From Pantoea conspicua (GTDB taxonomy: Bacteria; Pseudomonadota; Gammaproteobacteria; Enterobacterales; Enterobacteriaceae): a stretch of 40,361 nt of DNA. Position 1 is the first letter of the stretch, and every line of letters starts with the position of its first letter. The notes beneath the pieces were generated by a model. The model had not been told where the DNA came from. It saw only the letters and a list, made by a program, of their open reading frames with translations, and did not search any database. Positions 1 to 10,458 of this stretch are shown here, piece after piece. The DNA is taken from assembly GCF_002095315.1 (NCBI RefSeq), contig NZ_MLFN01000038.1, positions 1-40,361 on the forward strand. The letters run 5' to 3'. The position numbers and the translations under genes were made by a program.

Positions 1-2
1 GC

Positions 3-347
3 CCCATGAACACTAAAATCATCAGCGTCATTAGTGGCACCGTAACGAAAGCTGAATACAACAAGACGATGGGATATTACGTTGAAGTTACCGGAAATGC
101 CGGGGTAAAAACACGCTATCTCCATCTCAATAAAATCCTTGTCATAAAAGATCAACGCGTGAGGCAGGGTTCCAGCATCGCATTATCCGGAAACAGTGGT
201 CGTTCTTCCGGCCCACACTTGCATTACGAACTGCTAATGAATGATAAACCGATAGATTCTTTAGCCTTCCAGCCTAAATCGGGGTCGGAAAAACTGGATA
301 AACATGTCTATGCTCACATTCAGCAATATGAGCAGTATCTGGATTAA
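3..347 (+). CDS. M23-family peptidase, C-terminal part (gene enters from the left edge)
   Basis: The frame is open to the left edge, so this is the 3' part of a longer gene; an ATG at 6 is probably internal. The protein carries the second half of a lysostaphin-type M23 metallopeptidase fold: a YLHL segment near residue 38, a Gly/Ser-rich loop and the zinc-binding HLHYE motif near residue 72. The first zinc-ligand motif (HxxxD type) is not in the window. The family cuts peptidoglycan cross-links in the periplasm. An M23 gene next to sil genes is, to my recollection, common on enterobacterial metal-resistance plasmids; a role in metal resistance is not shown. It converges with silA, with a hairpin between them. 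Confidence 0.75.
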   Translation, partial: PMNTKIISVISGTVTKAEYNKTMGYYVEVTGNAGVKTRYLHLNKILVIKDQRVRQGSSIALSGNSGRSSGPHLHYELLMNDKPIDSLAFQPKSGSEKLDKHVYAHIQQYEQYLD

Positions 348-372
348 TTGACGCGTGAATAGCGAAAAATAA

Positions 373-401
373 AGGGAACGAGGCTGAAATCTTCGTTCCC
401 T
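373..401 (-). terminator. Probable terminator of the silCFBA operon
   Basis: AGGGAACGA and TCGTTCCCT form a 9-bp stem around an 11-nt loop. Read on the minus strand the hairpin is followed by a T-rich tract, as expected just downstream of silA (stop at 416-418). It suggests the operon ends with silA here. Confidence 0.65.
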
Positions 402-415
402 GTATGTGACCCCAA

Positions 416-3400
416 TTACGCTTTGTGTCGACGTAACCAGATTAATTTATAGGCTGCCGGGATAATAAACATCGACAACAGCGGCGCGGTGATCATCCCG
501 CCAATCATTGGTGCAGCAATGCGGCTCATGACTTCAGAACCCGCACCAGTGCCCCACAGAATCGGTAACAGGCCAGCAATAATTACCGCTACGGTCATCG
601 CTTTAGGTCGAACACGGAGTACCGCACCGTGATAAAGCGCATCATCGAGTCCTGCTGGCGTGAATGTGGCCGGATCAGTCAGCTTAGGATCTTCCTCAAT
701 TGCATGACGTAAATACATCAGCATTACGACCCCAAACTCTGCGGCCACCCCTGCCAGTGCGATAAAGCCCGTTCCTGTTGCGACGGACATATGGAAGCCC
801 TGCCAGTACAGGAACCAGATCCCACCAATCAGTGCAAATGGCAGACTCATCAATATCAGCAAAGCCTCATCGAAACGTCTGAACGCCAGGTACAACAAAA
901 CGAAGATAATCATAATGGTCATCGGGACCATCAACTTCAGTTTCTTGTTTGCGTGCTCCAGTAATTCGAACTGTCCTGAGAATGAGATACTGGTACCGGG
1001 CTTAAGTTTGACTTTTTCACTGATGACCGTTTTGAGATCATTCACCACTGAAACCATGTCACGGCCGCGCGCATCGATGTAAATCCAGCTTGCAGGGCGG
1101 GCATTCTCTGTTTTCAGCATGGTTGGGCCTGAGATAATCTTCACGTTTGCCACATCGCCCAAAGTAATTTGTTGCTTCATTGGGGTCAATATTGGTAGCT
1201 GCCTCAGTGCGTCAGGGCCATCGCGGAAGCCCTGAGGGTAGCGGATGTTTATTGGATACCGTGCGACACCTTCAACGGTTTCACCTACCATTGCCCCCCC
1301 AATGGCCGAGGAGACGAACAACTGAACATCACCGACCGTCATACCATAACGGGCTGCTTTCTCCCGGTTGATATTAACATCGATATACCGCCCGCCCTCC
1401 AGACGCTCTGCAAGTGCTGAGAACACGCCTGGAACCGTTTTGGCGACTTCTTCAATACTTTGTGCAGTAGCATCGATATCAGCCAGCACAGTGCCTGATA
1501 CTTTGATGCCAATAGGACTTTTGATGCCGGTGGACAACATATCAATGCGGTTGCGGATAGGTGGAACCCAGAGGTTAGCGAGCCCAGGTAAGCGAACCGT
1601 CGTATCGAGCTCATCAATGATTTTGTCCAGCGTCATTCCTGGACGCCATTGATCCTGGGGTTTCAACTGAATGGTGGTTTCCACCATTTCCAACGGTGCA
1701 GAGTCTGTTGCGGTTTCTGCTTTACCCGTTTTACCAAACACAGAAGCCACTTCAGGGACTGTTTTGATCAGTTTATCGGTGGTTTGTAGCATAGCTGCGG
1801 CTTCGGCTGGTGAAATACCTGGAAGTGTTGAGGGCATATACAGCAAATCGCCTTCGTTAATATTCGGCAGAAACTCTCCCCCGACCTTACTCAACGGCCA
1901 TATCACGGTAAATATGGACAGGGCAGCAACGACCAGCGTTAATTTTGGCCACTTAAGAACCTTAAGCAGCAATGGATGGTACATTTTTATCAGAAAGCGG
2001 TTCAGTGGGTTGCTCGTTTCGGCCGGGATTTTTCCTCTGATCCAAAAACCCATCAGAATAGGAATAACCATTATCGCCAGCGCCGCAGATCCCGCCATGG
2101 CATAGGTTTTAGTAAACGCCAGTGGTCCAAACAGGCGTCCTTCCTGCCCCTCAAGGGTAAAGATAGGAATGAAGGAAAGCGTGATGATAAGCAGGCTGAT
2201 AAACAGAGCCGGGCCCACTTCCACCGAAGCGTCAGTTATCACTTTCCAGCGCGTTTCGTTATTTATTTGTTCACCTGGGTGACGATGTTCCCATTCTTCA
2301 AGCCGCTTGTGCGCGTTTTCTATCATGACAATGGCGGCGTCCACCATCGCCCCTACGGCGATAGCAATGCCTCCCAGAGACATAATATTGGCATTCATCC
2401 CCTGGAAGTGCATGACGATGAATGCAATACACAACCCAAGCGGAAGTGAAATGATGGCAACCAGGGCAGAACGCAGGTGCCAGAGGAACAGAGCGCAGAC
2501 CACCGCGACCACAATAAATTCTTCAAGAAGTTTGTGGCTAAGGTTTCGATTGACCGGTCAATAAGCTGGCTGCGATCATAGGTTGTCACCACTGACACAC
2601 CTTCCGGCAGGCTGCTTTTCAGACTTTCAAGTTTGTCCTTAACCGCAGAAATTACTTCTCGCGCATTCTTACCTGAACGAAGAATAACCACACCACCCGC
2701 CACTTCACCTTCACCATTGAGCTCCGCAATTCCACGGCGCATTTCGGGTCCAATTTGAACGCGGGCGACATCTTTCAGGTAGACCGGTACGCCGTTTGCT
2801 CCTGATTTGAGCACGATATTGTTGAAGTCATCAATAGATTGCAGATAACCGCTGGCTCGCACCATATATTCAGCTTCAGCCATTTCGACAGAAGAGCCAC
2901 CTGCTTCCTGGTTTGATGATCCCAACGCTTGTTTTACGTCAGACAGACTGATGCCGTACTGGGCCAGTTTCATCGGGTTTATCTGGATCTGGTACTGTTT
3001 TACGACCCCACCAACAGAAGCCACTTCTGCGACATTGGGAATGGTTTTCAGCTCGTATTTCAGGAACCAGTCCTGGAGTGAGCGCAATTCCGCAAGGTCA
3101 TGCTTGCCGCTGTGGTCTACTAACGCATACTCGAAGATCCAGCCCACACCTGTCGCATCCGGGCCTATTTCGCTACTGACGCCTTCAGGCAACTTAACCT
3201 GATTCAGGTATTCCATGACGCGTGAACGGGCCCAGTACAGATCGGTACCATCTTCGAAAATAACGTATACATAGGAATCGCCAAACTGAGAAAATCCACG
3301 CACCGTTTTAGCACCAGGTACGGAAAGCATGGTGGTTGTGAGTGGGTAAGTGACCTGGTTTTCAACGAGCTGTGGTGCCTGCCCCGGATAGCTGGTTTTA

Positions 3401-3546
3401 ATAATGACCTGTACATCGGAGAGGTCAGGTAAAGCATCAACTGGCGTATTGATTATAGTCCAGGTGCCCCAGACACTCAGGAACAGGGCGGCCATCATCA
3501 CCAGAAAACGGTTAGCGACGGAGCGCCGGATAATCCATTCAATCAT
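416..3546 (-). pseudogene. silA: SilA/CusA-type RND silver/copper efflux pump, one frameshift as read
   Basis: Inner-membrane proton-driven RND pump of the heavy-metal (CusA) class that moves Ag(I)/Cu(I) from periplasm or cytoplasm into the SilBC channel. The ATG at 3546 has a GAGGAG site and gives MIEWIIRR, the family start; a longer frame beginning at 3570 runs into silB. The C-terminal part keeps [19 protein letters not shown] and PILTPMKQQ, which hold the methionine triad known in CusA, and a TM4 [14 protein letters not shown] segment. Near 2531-2533 the frame shifts: one A is missing where a Lys codon is expected (ACAAACTTCTT), just before TM4. Restoring it gives about 1043 residues, the family length. 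If real, the pump is dead; a sequencing error is more likely. Confidence 0.9.
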
Positions 3547-3556
3547 CGTTTTCTCC

Positions 3557-4840
3557 TCAGTGGCCTGCATGCTCGTTTGCTGGCGGGTTCGTCATCTCGG
3601 GTACCATCGACGCCGGTTTATCTGTATGACGCATACGATCTAACGCACCGGTAATGTTCGCTTCCGAGTCAATCAGGAAAAGGCCATTGACGACCACTGA
3701 TTCACCTTCTGCCAGACCCGAGCCGATCCCTGTCTGGTCTTTTGACTCATGCAGTACTTGGATTTTTTTAGGCACGAACCGACCCTCACCATCGACGGTA
3801 ATGACACGCTGTTCATTGCCGGTATCAATAATGGCCTGAGAAGGGATAAGCAACATTTCCTGGCTTTGAGTGTCGAGCTTCAGGTAGGCATTCATGCCGG
3901 GTTTGAGTAGCTCTTCTTTATTGTCAACCTGAAGTCGAACCTGGAGTGTTCGGGTGGTTTGATCGAGACTAGGAAGCGTACTCCATTTCTCGATAGTGAA
4001 TGTTTTTCCCGGGTAGGCGGGTACAGAAACTTCAAACTGAGAGGAATCTTTCAGCAGATAAGCGATTGATTCAGGTACCGCAGCACTGATCCACACGGGG
4101 TCCATCCCCTGAATCTGGGCCACGACTTTGTCTTTTGAAATATTCATACCGGTTCTGAGATCAAATGCAGTGATGACACCATCAATCGGCGCTTTAATAG
4201 TGAAGCGAGTCTGAATGTTCCGTGAGTTGCGTAAGCGCTGAATGTCCTCTTCAGACATACCCGCAAGGCGAAGACGTTCTAGCACGCCTTTTATTTGCCC
4301 CGCTGAGCCACCCGTGCCAGACAGCAACAGGTACTCGCTTTGTGCCTCTACCCATTCAGGAATAGTGATATCAACCAGGGGAGCGCCCTTTTTCACGTTG
4401 TCACCAATGGTCAGTGGGTAGACTTTTTCGATAAACCCCTCTGAACGGGCCTGAACAATGACAAACTGATATTCGTTAAAACTGACATTGGCCGGAAGAG
4501 TTTGCGAATAGGTCAGGCGTCCGGTGCGGGCTTTTTCTGTCTTAAGCCCCAGATTCTGGACCTGGGTCGGATCAATACGGATACCCTGGCTATTGTCGCT
4601 CCCACCCTCATCGGCATATTTCGGCACCAGATCCATATCCATGAACGGTGATTTACCGGGCTTGTAGAATTTAGTATCGGGTTTCATCGGGTCATACCAG
4701 AACAGCACTTTACGTTCTGTTGATTGCGTTTCCGCTTTCTTCTCAGAAATCAAATAATGATAAACACCAACGGATATCACGCCTCCAATGATAAGACTGC
4801 TGATAATCATTGCAGTATATTTCAATTTTAAAGCACCCAT
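3557..4840 (-). CDS. silB: SilB/CusB-type periplasmic adaptor (membrane fusion protein)
   Basis: A 427-residue periplasmic adaptor that joins the SilA pump to the SilC outer-membrane channel and passes metal to the pump. One N-terminal membrane segment (about residues 10-30) is followed by a YDPM...MDMDLVPKY heavy-metal-binding segment with Met52, Met67 and Met69, matching the metal-binding methionines of CusB. A lipoyl/hairpin region and beta-barrel domains typical of RND adaptors follow. The C-terminus is Met/His-rich and ends NEHAGH. It ends 10 bases before the silA start and follows silF, so it is the third gene of the silCFBA operon. The ATG at 4840 is preceded by AGGA. Confidence 0.93.
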   Translation of the reverse strand: MGALKLKYTAMIISSLIIGGVISVGVYHYLISEKKAETQSTERKVLFWYDPMKPDTKFYKPGKSPFMDMDLVPKYADEGGSDNSQGIRIDPTQVQNLGLKTEKARTGRLTYSQTLPANVSFNEYQFVIVQARSEGFIEKVYPLTIGDNVKKGAPLVDITIPEWVEAQSEYLLLSGTGGSAGQIKGVLERLRLAGMSEEDIQRLRNSRNIQTRFTIKAPIDGVITAFDLRTGMNISKDKVVAQIQGMDPVWISAAVPESIAYLLKDSSQFEVSVPAYPGKTFTIEKWSTLPSLDQTTRTLQVRLQVDNKEELLKPGMNAYLKLDTQSQEMLLIPSQAIIDTGNEQRVITVDGEGRFVPKKIQVLHESKDQTGIGSGLAEGESVVVNGLFLIDSEANITGALDRMRHTDKPASMVPEMTNPPANEHAGH

Positions 4841-4961
4841 ATCTATTCCTGATGAGGCATTATAAAAACAGTTTAATTATCCGGAGGAGTCTTTTAAAAA
4901 CGATAAACCAGTCTGCCATAAATGATGTCAGGCTGAAAAATAAAGACTCGTCAGGCGTTAA

Positions 4962-5327
4962 TCAGGACTGGTTGGTTTTAATGTCCTGTAGCATGGATAT
5001 ATTGCCTTGCTGCACAAAAGTGAAGTCCACTTCACTGCCGACTTTCAGTGAAGCGATGCCTGAGTCCAGTGTCATAAAGGTGAAGCGCATACTCATGGCA
5101 GGCCAGCCAACAGCGGGGATGGCTTCATGGGAAATTGTGATTTTTTTATTAGTCAGATCAATCTCTTTTACCACCCCTTTGCTGCTAATAACTTGCTGCT
5201 GTGCAGGTGCCTCAGAGGCCATTTTCATCTCCCCCATATCGGCATGTTTCATTTCACTCGCGTAAACGCCTGAAGCCATCACAACAGAGAAGAGTCCAAA
5301 TAAGGCGAATTTTGTTGAATGATGCAT
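4962..5327 (-). CDS. silF: SilF/CusF-like periplasmic Ag/Cu chaperone
   Basis: A 121-residue secreted protein with a signal peptide ending near VYA-SE (residue 23). A Met/His-rich linker precedes a small beta-barrel. The metal site of CusF (His, Trp, Met, Met) is visible as His67, Trp75, Met78 and Met80 with exactly the spacing of CusF H36-W44-M47-M49; the Trp makes the unusual cation-pi contact with Cu(I)/Ag(I). It would bind metal in the periplasm and hand it to SilB. It lies between silC (33 bp upstream) and silB (121 bp downstream), as in cusCFBA. Confidence 0.92.
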   Translation of the reverse strand: MHHSTKFALFGLFSVVMASGVYASEMKHADMGEMKMASEAPAQQQVISSKGVVKEIDLTNKKITISHEAIPAVGWPAMSMRFTFMTLDSGIASLKVGSEVDFTFVQQGNISMLQDIKTNQS

Positions 5328-5360
5328 TTTAATTACTCCTGAGTTTTGTAAGTTAAAAGG

Positions 5361-6746
5361 TTATGCCGCCCATCCACCACCCAGTGCGGTGAACAGATTA
5401 ATTTCATTGACTTGCTGCGAATATTTCAAATCCAGAATAGATTGTTGAGTCGAAAATAATGCTCGCTCAGCATCGATAACTTCGAGATAGCTCACTGCAC
5501 CGCTGGAATATAAGCCTCGGGCACGCTGTAGTGTTATCTGAAGCGAGTCAAGATAACGAAGCTGTGCGGTTATTTGCTTGCTGATTGTTTCACGTAATGA
5601 AAGCGCATCAGCAACCTCCTTAAAAGCGGTCTGAATTTTTTGTTCATAGCTGACGACGGATTGTTGCTGGCGAACCTCCGCCAGTGTCAGGTTGGCTTTA
5701 TTGCGGCCTGCATTGAAGATGGGTATCTCAATTTTAGGCATAAAATTCCATATGCCGCTGCCAGCACTAAACAGACTTGAAATATCCGAGCTGCTTCCTG
5801 AAATCCCGCCGGTTAATGAAACAGAGGGGAAAAAAGCGGCACGGGCAGCGCCAATATTGGCATCAGCGGCTTTAAGTGCATGTTCGGCCTCCATAATGTC
5901 CGGTCTTTGCAGCAGGATTTCAGAAGACAAATTTGTGGGAAGTTTTACTGGATTAACGTCCGCTGCTGCGACACGTTTATCATCAGGTAGTTTGTTATAT
6001 TTACCGACAACCAACTGAAGCGCATTGTTTGCCTGCGCAAGCTCACCTTCTCTTTTGGCAATGTCGGCTCGAGTGCTTTCAATCAGCCCTCGCGCTTGTT
6101 CCAGCGCCAGTACGTTAGTACTGCCGGTGATGAGTTGCTGTTCAACAAAGGCATAAGATTGCTGATAGTTCTTCAGCGTTTCTCGGGCGATATGCAGCTG
6201 TTCGTAAGCCAGTCGCTGGTTGAAATAATTCTGTGAAACATTGGAAACGAGCAGAATATGCACCGCACGTTGCGCCTCTTCACTGGCAAAGAAATTCTGG
6301 CGGTCAGCCTCACTCAGGTTCTTCAGCTTGCCAAAAAAATCCAGCTCAAAGCTGACATCAAGTCCGGTGTTATATTCCCGGGTTGTGGCATTCTCACCGT
6401 TTAGCCCCCCCTTGTAGTTGGCCGCTAAAGAGGTATTCAACTGCGGATATCGGTCCGCATCGGTGACGTTATACTGCGCTCTGGCTTCTTGGACTTTCAG
6501 GGCTGCCATTCTGAGGTCCCGGTTGTTTTGTAATGCTTCTTCAATCAATAACTTTGCCTGAGGATCGGCAAAAAAGGTGCGCCAGCCTGTATCCTGGTAA
6601 CCTGCTGTTGCCGGAACCAGTGAGTTTCTGGAGAGAGAGAATTGCTGTGGAACCGGGGATTCAGGGCGCTGGTAGTCAGGCTCAAGCGAAGTACACCCTG
6701 CCAGAATGAACAATGTCGTGAGCGTTAATTTTTTGAATTTGAACAT
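5361..6746 (-). CDS. silC: SilC/CusC-type outer-membrane efflux channel
   Basis: A 461-residue TolC-like outer-membrane factor of the NodT/CusC lipoprotein class. It starts with a lipoprotein signal and lipobox LAGC, with the acylated Cys at residue 18. Two repeated outer-membrane-efflux domains follow, with long helices such as VQEARAQYNVTDADRYPQL. It forms the exit duct of the SilCBA pump across the outer membrane. First gene of the minus-strand operon, divergent from silR; the 175-bp gap contains a dyad at 6828-6843 that is the likely SilR site. Confidence 0.93.
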   Translation of the reverse strand: MFKFKKLTLTTLFILAGCTSLEPDYQRPESPVPQQFSLSRNSLVPATAGYQDTGWRTFFADPQAKLLIEEALQNNRDLRMAALKVQEARAQYNVTDADRYPQLNTSLAANYKGGLNGENATTREYNTGLDVSFELDFFGKLKNLSEADRQNFFASEEAQRAVHILLVSNVSQNYFNQRLAYEQLHIARETLKNYQQSYAFVEQQLITGSTNVLALEQARGLIESTRADIAKREGELAQANNALQLVVGKYNKLPDDKRVAAADVNPVKLPTNLSSEILLQRPDIMEAEHALKAADANIGAARAAFFPSVSLTGGISGSSSDISSLFSAGSGIWNFMPKIEIPIFNAGRNKANLTLAEVRQQQSVVSYEQKIQTAFKEVADALSLRETISKQITAQLRYLDSLQITLQRARGLYSSGAVSYLEVIDAERALFSTQQSILDLKYSQQVNEINLFTALGGGWAA

Positions 6747-6827
6747 GTCGCTGTTTGCCTGGCAGAGTGGGTGAAGATGTTGATGAACACATTACCGGAG
6801 CAACTCTGTTGGGTGAGTGACAGGATA

Positions 6828-6843
6828 ATGACAAAGCTGTCAT
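6828..6843. promoter_or_regulatory. SilR/CusR-type box between silC and silR
   Basis: ATGACAAAGCTGTCAT is a perfect 6-bp inverted repeat with a 4-bp spacer, in the divergent silC/silR promoter region. It matches the class of site bound by CusR/PcoR/SilR response regulators. The same pattern recurs at 9116, 21322 and, as ATTACA-N4-TGTAAT, at 21285. Confidence 0.8.
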
Positions 6844-6921
6844 TTAACGGATAATTCGTTGATATCAGTCTGTTGCTCACTAGAATGACGACATCACATC
6901 AATGTGCATGCAGGAGGGAAC

Positions 6922-7608
6922 ATGAAAATTTTAATCGTAGAAGATGAAGTAAAAACAGGCGAGTACCTCAGTAAAGGGCTGACGGAATCAGGTTTTATCG
7001 TCGATCGGGCGGATAATGGATTGACCGGTTACCATCTTGCCATGACATCTGATTACGAACTGATAGTGCTGGATATCATGCTGCCTGACGTCAACGGCTG
7101 GGAAATCGTCAGGATGTTGCGGATGGCAAATAAGGGGATGCCTATTTTGCTTCTGAGCGCCCTGGGCACTATCGAGCACCGTGTTAAAGGCCTTGAGCTG
7201 GGCGCTGATGATTATCTGGTGAAACCTTTTGCCTTTGCAGAACTACTGGCGCGAGTCCGGACGCTGTTACGACGAGGCTCTGCTGTCATTGCTGAAAGCC
7301 AGTTCCAGGTTGCAGATTTGACACTTGATCTGGTGTCCAGAAAAGTGAGCCGGAAAGGGATTCGCATCTCATTGACCAGTAAGGAGTTCACTCTGCTGGA
7401 ATTTTTTATCCGCCACCAGAGCGAGGTACTTCCGCGCTCACTTATCGCTTCGCAGGTCTGGGATATGAATTTTGACAGCGATACCAATGCCATTGATGTG
7501 GCGGTTAAGCGCCTGCGCGCCAAGATTGACAATGATTTTGAACCTAAGTTAATTCAGACTGTGCGTGGTGTGGGTTATGTTCTTGAGGTGCCCGATGAGG
7601 AGAAATAG
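6922..7608 (+). CDS. silR: SilR response regulator (OmpR family)
   Basis: A 228-residue OmpR/PhoB-family response regulator for silver/copper sensing. The receiver domain has the acidic pocket VEDE, phospho-acceptor Asp51 (IVLDIMLPD) and conserved Lys101 (LVKPF). A winged-helix DNA-binding domain fills the second half and ends GVGYVLEVP. The ATG at 6922 follows AGGAGGG; a GTG at 6904 also gives an open frame but leaves that site unexplained. It overlaps silS by 14 bases, so the pair is translationally coupled. Likely targets are the dyads at 6828 and 9116. Confidence 0.93.
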   Translation: MKILIVEDEVKTGEYLSKGLTESGFIVDRADNGLTGYHLAMTSDYELIVLDIMLPDVNGWEIVRMLRMANKGMPILLLSALGTIEHRVKGLELGADDYLVKPFAFAELLARVRTLLRRGSAVIAESQFQVADLTLDLVSRKVSRKGIRISLTSKEFTLLEFFIRHQSEVLPRSLIASQVWDMNFDSDTNAIDVAVKRLRAKIDNDFEPKLIQTVRGVGYVLEVPDEEK

Positions 7609-9061
7609 CCTCAACCGTCGACCTTTCTCTCTCGCCACCCGACTGACCTTCTTTATTAGTCTTTCGACTATTATCGCATTCGTGGCATTTACGTGGGTTA
7701 TGCTGCACTCGGTAGAAAAACACTTCGCTGAAAAAGATATCAGTGACCTGAAACAAATTAGCATCTCGCTGGAAAAGATACTTAGAGCTCCCGACGCTTC
7801 TGAACAACAGAAAACAGAAACAATCAGCAATATTATGGAAACCTACCATAATATTTCAGTATTACTTCTTGATGGGAATAAACAGGTGCTTTATCGCTCC
7901 ATTGATGGCCCTGATCTTACACCTGCACTCCCCCCTGAAAATGCCCGACAGCCAACTGACTCAGAGGATATTTTTATCTTACCTAATGATGGGGAAAGCG
8001 TGGGTATGCATTCGGGTAGTCAGATGAGGAATATGACCTACCGCGTGATGACAACTTCCGTGAAAAAAACAGATAATACAGCATCTTCAGCCTATACATT
8101 ACTGACAGCGCTTTCAATTGATTATCACCAGCACTATATCGACCAGCTAAAGCGCAATCTTATTGCCATAGCCTCAGTCATCAGCCTCATGATTATTTTC
8201 ATTATATTATTTGCGGTTCACACCGCGCACCAACCTTTACGCAATGTCAGCCGGAAAATAAAAAGTATTTCCTCTGAGAATTTAGATGTCCGGCTTGATT
8301 CAGACCGTGTCCCCATTGAACTGGAGCAACTTGTTATTTCGTTCAACCATATGATTGAGCGGATTGAGGATGTCTTTACACGGCAGGCTAATTTCTCAGC
8401 AGATATCGCGCATGAAATACGAACCCCTATTACCAATCTGGTTACGCAGACTGAAATTGTGTTAAGCCAGACGCGTACAGATGAGGAGCTGAAAGACGTC
8501 CTGTATTCTAATCTTGAAGAATATAACCGGATGGCGAAAATGACCAGTGATATGCTATTTCTGGCACAGGCTGATAATAACCAGCTCATACCTGAAAGGG
8601 CGATGATAGACCTCCGGAGTGAAGTCATTAAAGTATTCGATTTTTTTGAGGCCTGGGCGGAAGAACGCGAAGTCAGTCTCAATGTTGAAGGTAGCGCATC
8701 TCGCGTTGAGGGCGATCCGCTGATGCTACGGCGTGTCATCAATAATCTCTTATCGAATGCTATTCGTTATACACCGCAAAAAATGACGGTAACCGTCCAT
8801 GTCAAAGAACATCCTCAATGGGTTGATTTAATTGTTGAAAACCCTGGTACACCGATCCCTGAAGAACATCTGTCACGGTTGTTTGATCGTTTTTATCGTG
8901 TTGACCCATCAAGGCAACGAAAAAGTGAAGGGAGTGGCATTGGCCTTGCCATCGTAAAATCCATCGTGAATGCACACAAAGGAAAAATTAGTGTGACTTC
9001 GGATACTGTTTCAACCTGCTTTATTATTTCGCTTCCCGTAACAGCACCCGATCAATGCTAA
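7595..9061 (+). CDS. silS: SilS sensor histidine kinase
   Basis: A 488-residue membrane sensor kinase partner of SilR. Two membrane segments (about residues 16-38 and 185-208) bracket a periplasmic sensor domain; then come HAMP, the H-box [12 protein letters not shown] with phospho-accepting His273, and an ATPase domain with N, G1 and G2 boxes ([27 protein letters not shown]). CusS-family kinases sense Ag(I)/Cu(I) in the periplasm. The ATG at 7595 lies inside the end of silR and has GAGGTG upstream. A terminator-like hairpin follows at 9064. Confidence 0.92.
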   Translation: MRRNSLNRRPFSLATRLTFFISLSTIIAFVAFTWVMLHSVEKHFAEKDISDLKQISISLEKILRAPDASEQQKTETISNIMETYHNISVLLLDGNKQVLYRSIDGPDLTPALPPENARQPTDSEDIFILPNDGESVGMHSGSQMRNMTYRVMTTSVKKTDNTASSAYTLLTALSIDYHQHYIDQLKRNLIAIASVISLMIIFIILFAVHTAHQPLRNVSRKIKSISSENLDVRLDSDRVPIELEQLVISFNHMIERIEDVFTRQANFSADIAHEIRTPITNLVTQTEIVLSQTRTDEELKDVLYSNLEEYNRMAKMTSDMLFLAQADNNQLIPERAMIDLRSEVIKVFDFFEAWAEEREVSLNVEGSASRVEGDPLMLRRVINNLLSNAIRYTPQKMTVTVHVKEHPQWVDLIVENPGTPIPEEHLSRLFDRFYRVDPSRQRKSEGSGIGLAIVKSIVNAHKGKISVTSDTVSTCFIISLPVTAPDQC

Positions 9062-9063
9062 CC

Positions 9064-9100
9064 GAAAGACAAACAGCTATCCGTTGTTTGTCTTTTATTT
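9064..9100 (+). terminator. Terminator after silRS
   Basis: AAAGACAAAC and GTTTGTCTTT form a 10-bp stem with an 11-nt loop, followed by a T-rich stretch. It starts three bases after the silS stop and separates silRS from the silE promoter. Confidence 0.75.
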
Positions 9101-9115
9101 CAAAATATTCAGCAT

Positions 9116-9131
9116 ATGACATATTTGTCAT
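9116..9131. promoter_or_regulatory. SilR/CusR-type box upstream of silE
   Basis: ATGACATATTTGTCAT is a perfect dyad (ATGACA-N4-TGTCAT) about 100 bp upstream of silE. It has the same half-sites as the silC/silR box, consistent with separate metal-induced transcription of silE. Confidence 0.8.
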
Positions 9132-9231
9132 TATTCTGTCACGCATTCAACAGAACCCCTTCCTTATAATCTCTCTCAACAGATGATTCAGATGCTCTGA
9201 ACATTTATCGCTTACACTTGAGGGAAAGACC

Positions 9232-9663
9232 ATGAAAAAAATTCTAATTGCCGCCACTTTTGCTATGACTTTTGCTTCCTCTTCCTGGGCCGCAGAAAAC
9301 ATTAATGTGCACGGCCAGGTTAATAATGCCCAGGCACCGGCACATCAGATGATGTCAACCGATCAAAAATCAACGGTGAACGGTTCTGAATCCACAATGA
9401 TGGACATGAACCAGCATGAGAAGGCGACTGTTGCTCATGAATCCATGAATAACAGCAATTCAAACGCCCATCAACAAATGGCGGATGAGCATAAAAAAAT
9501 GATGGGTAATATGAATCAAGCGGGTGACACTACAGCGAAACCATTTTCAAAAATGAATGAGCATGAAAAGGCCGCGATTGCGCATGAAACAATGAATAAT
9601 GGTCAGTCAGGTACACACCAACAACAGGCTGAAAAACATCGTAGTATGGAATCATCTAACTGA
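9232..9663 (+). CDS. silE: SilE periplasmic silver-binding protein
   Basis: A 143-residue secreted protein with a signal peptide ending near SWA-AE (residue 20). The mature part is low-complexity and rich in Met and His. It contains two copies of a repeat unit of roughly 34 residues that begins M(N)xHEKA, has an AHExMNN core and ends near HxxMM (about residues 59-92 and 107-141). SilE/PcoE proteins bind many Ag(I)/Cu(I) ions in the periplasm as a metal sponge and are otherwise disordered. The ATG has an AGGGAAAG site. It has its own SilR-like box. The Tn3-family resolvase gene begins only 66 bp after its stop. Confidence 0.92.
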   Translation: MKKILIAATFAMTFASSSWAAENINVHGQVNNAQAPAHQMMSTDQKSTVNGSESTMMDMNQHEKATVAHESMNNSNSNAHQQMADEHKKMMGNMNQAGDTTAKPFSKMNEHEKAAIAHETMNNGQSGTHQQQAEKHRSMESSN

Positions 9664-9729
9664 TTGAGCTGCAATGAAACAGTCAGTTACCTCCTGACAG
9701 AGCCAACAGAGAGTATAAACAATCGGGAA

Positions 9730-10299
9730 TTAATCCTGGGCAGGCTGATGTGTTTCGTGTTTTTTCAAGCGGAAATAGGTTGCCCGGGAAATACCGGTTT
9801 TCTCCATCACAATTTTGGCGGGCAGTTTTTGAACAATAAGTTCTCTGGCGATGACGGATTTTTGATGTGGTTTACGCCCGAATTTAACCCCAGCTTCCAG
9901 AGCAGCAAGCCGCCCTTCATTGGTGCGTTCCAGAATGCGTTCACGCTCAGCCTCGGCCACAGCAGCCAGTATCTGAATCACCATTTTCCCCATAGTACCT
10001 TCTGTACTCAGTCCATTCTCCAGAAACCGTATAGCGATCCCCTTTTTATAACAGGCATCAACAATGTTGATCATATCAGCGGTATTACGTCCAAGTCGGT
10101 CCATTTTGGTACACATGATGATGTCGTCTTTTTCCGCACGGGCAAGCAGCCTTTGTAAACCGTCGCGTTCGTCTGTCGCTCCCGACATTATGTCAGTAAA
10201 AATCCGATCATCTCTGACCCCTACAGATTTTAGTTCCGTAACTTGCGCCGTCAGTTTTTGATGGCTGGTTGATACCCTTGCATATCCCAGTAATGCCAT
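9730..10299 (-). CDS. tnpR: Tn3-family resolvase (serine recombinase TnpR)
   Basis: A 189-residue serine resolvase: catalytic Ser10 in GYARVSTSHQ, the MDRLGRNTADM motif, the long E-helix (AAVAEAERERILERTNEG) and a C-terminal helix-turn-helix (ARELIVQKLPAKIVMEKTG region). It resolves transposon cointegrates at res. It is divergent from tnpA and the 159-bp gap carries a res-like dyad, the standard Tn3 arrangement. Full length for the family. The usual left terminal repeat beyond its 3' end is not present in the 66 bp before silE. Confidence 0.92.
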   Translation of the reverse strand: MALLGYARVSTSHQKLTAQVTELKSVGVRDDRIFTDIMSGATDERDGLQRLLARAEKDDIIMCTKMDRLGRNTADMINIVDACYKKGIAIRFLENGLSTEGTMGKMVIQILAAVAEAERERILERTNEGRLAALEAGVKFGRKPHQKSVIARELIVQKLPAKIVMEKTGISRATYFRLKKHETHQPAQD

Positions 10300-10458
10300 A
10301 TTGATCTCACAAATCGATATTGATACTGAGTAGTATCATAAGGCATAAATCATGATTTTTGATACTCACGTTTAATATCATTTTCAGTAGTCTCAAAAAT
10401 TATAATATCTGAGACTGTCAAAAATAGAGCAGATCGCCAGTTTACGAAAGGATGCACA
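10300..10458. other. res region of the Tn3-family transposon (subsite I at 10389-10416)
   Basis: The region separates divergent tnpR and tnpA. A 28-bp element at 10389-10416 has perfect 7-bp arms AGTCTCA and TGAGACT around an AT-rich centre containing TTATAA, the size and layout of a Tn3 res subsite I. An 18-bp palindrome made of TGATACT, GAGT and AGTATCA lies near the tnpR end and may be part of another subsite. Promoters of both genes should lie here. Confidence 0.7.

Noticed and set aside
9664..10158. Plus-strand frame of 164 residues after silE
   Set aside because: Antisense to the resolvase gene, which has all its catalytic motifs; the plus frame has none.
10300..10458. Origin of replication in the AT-rich tnpR-tnpA gap
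   Set aside because: Its dyads and position fit a Tn3 res site; no iterons or Rep gene are nearby.
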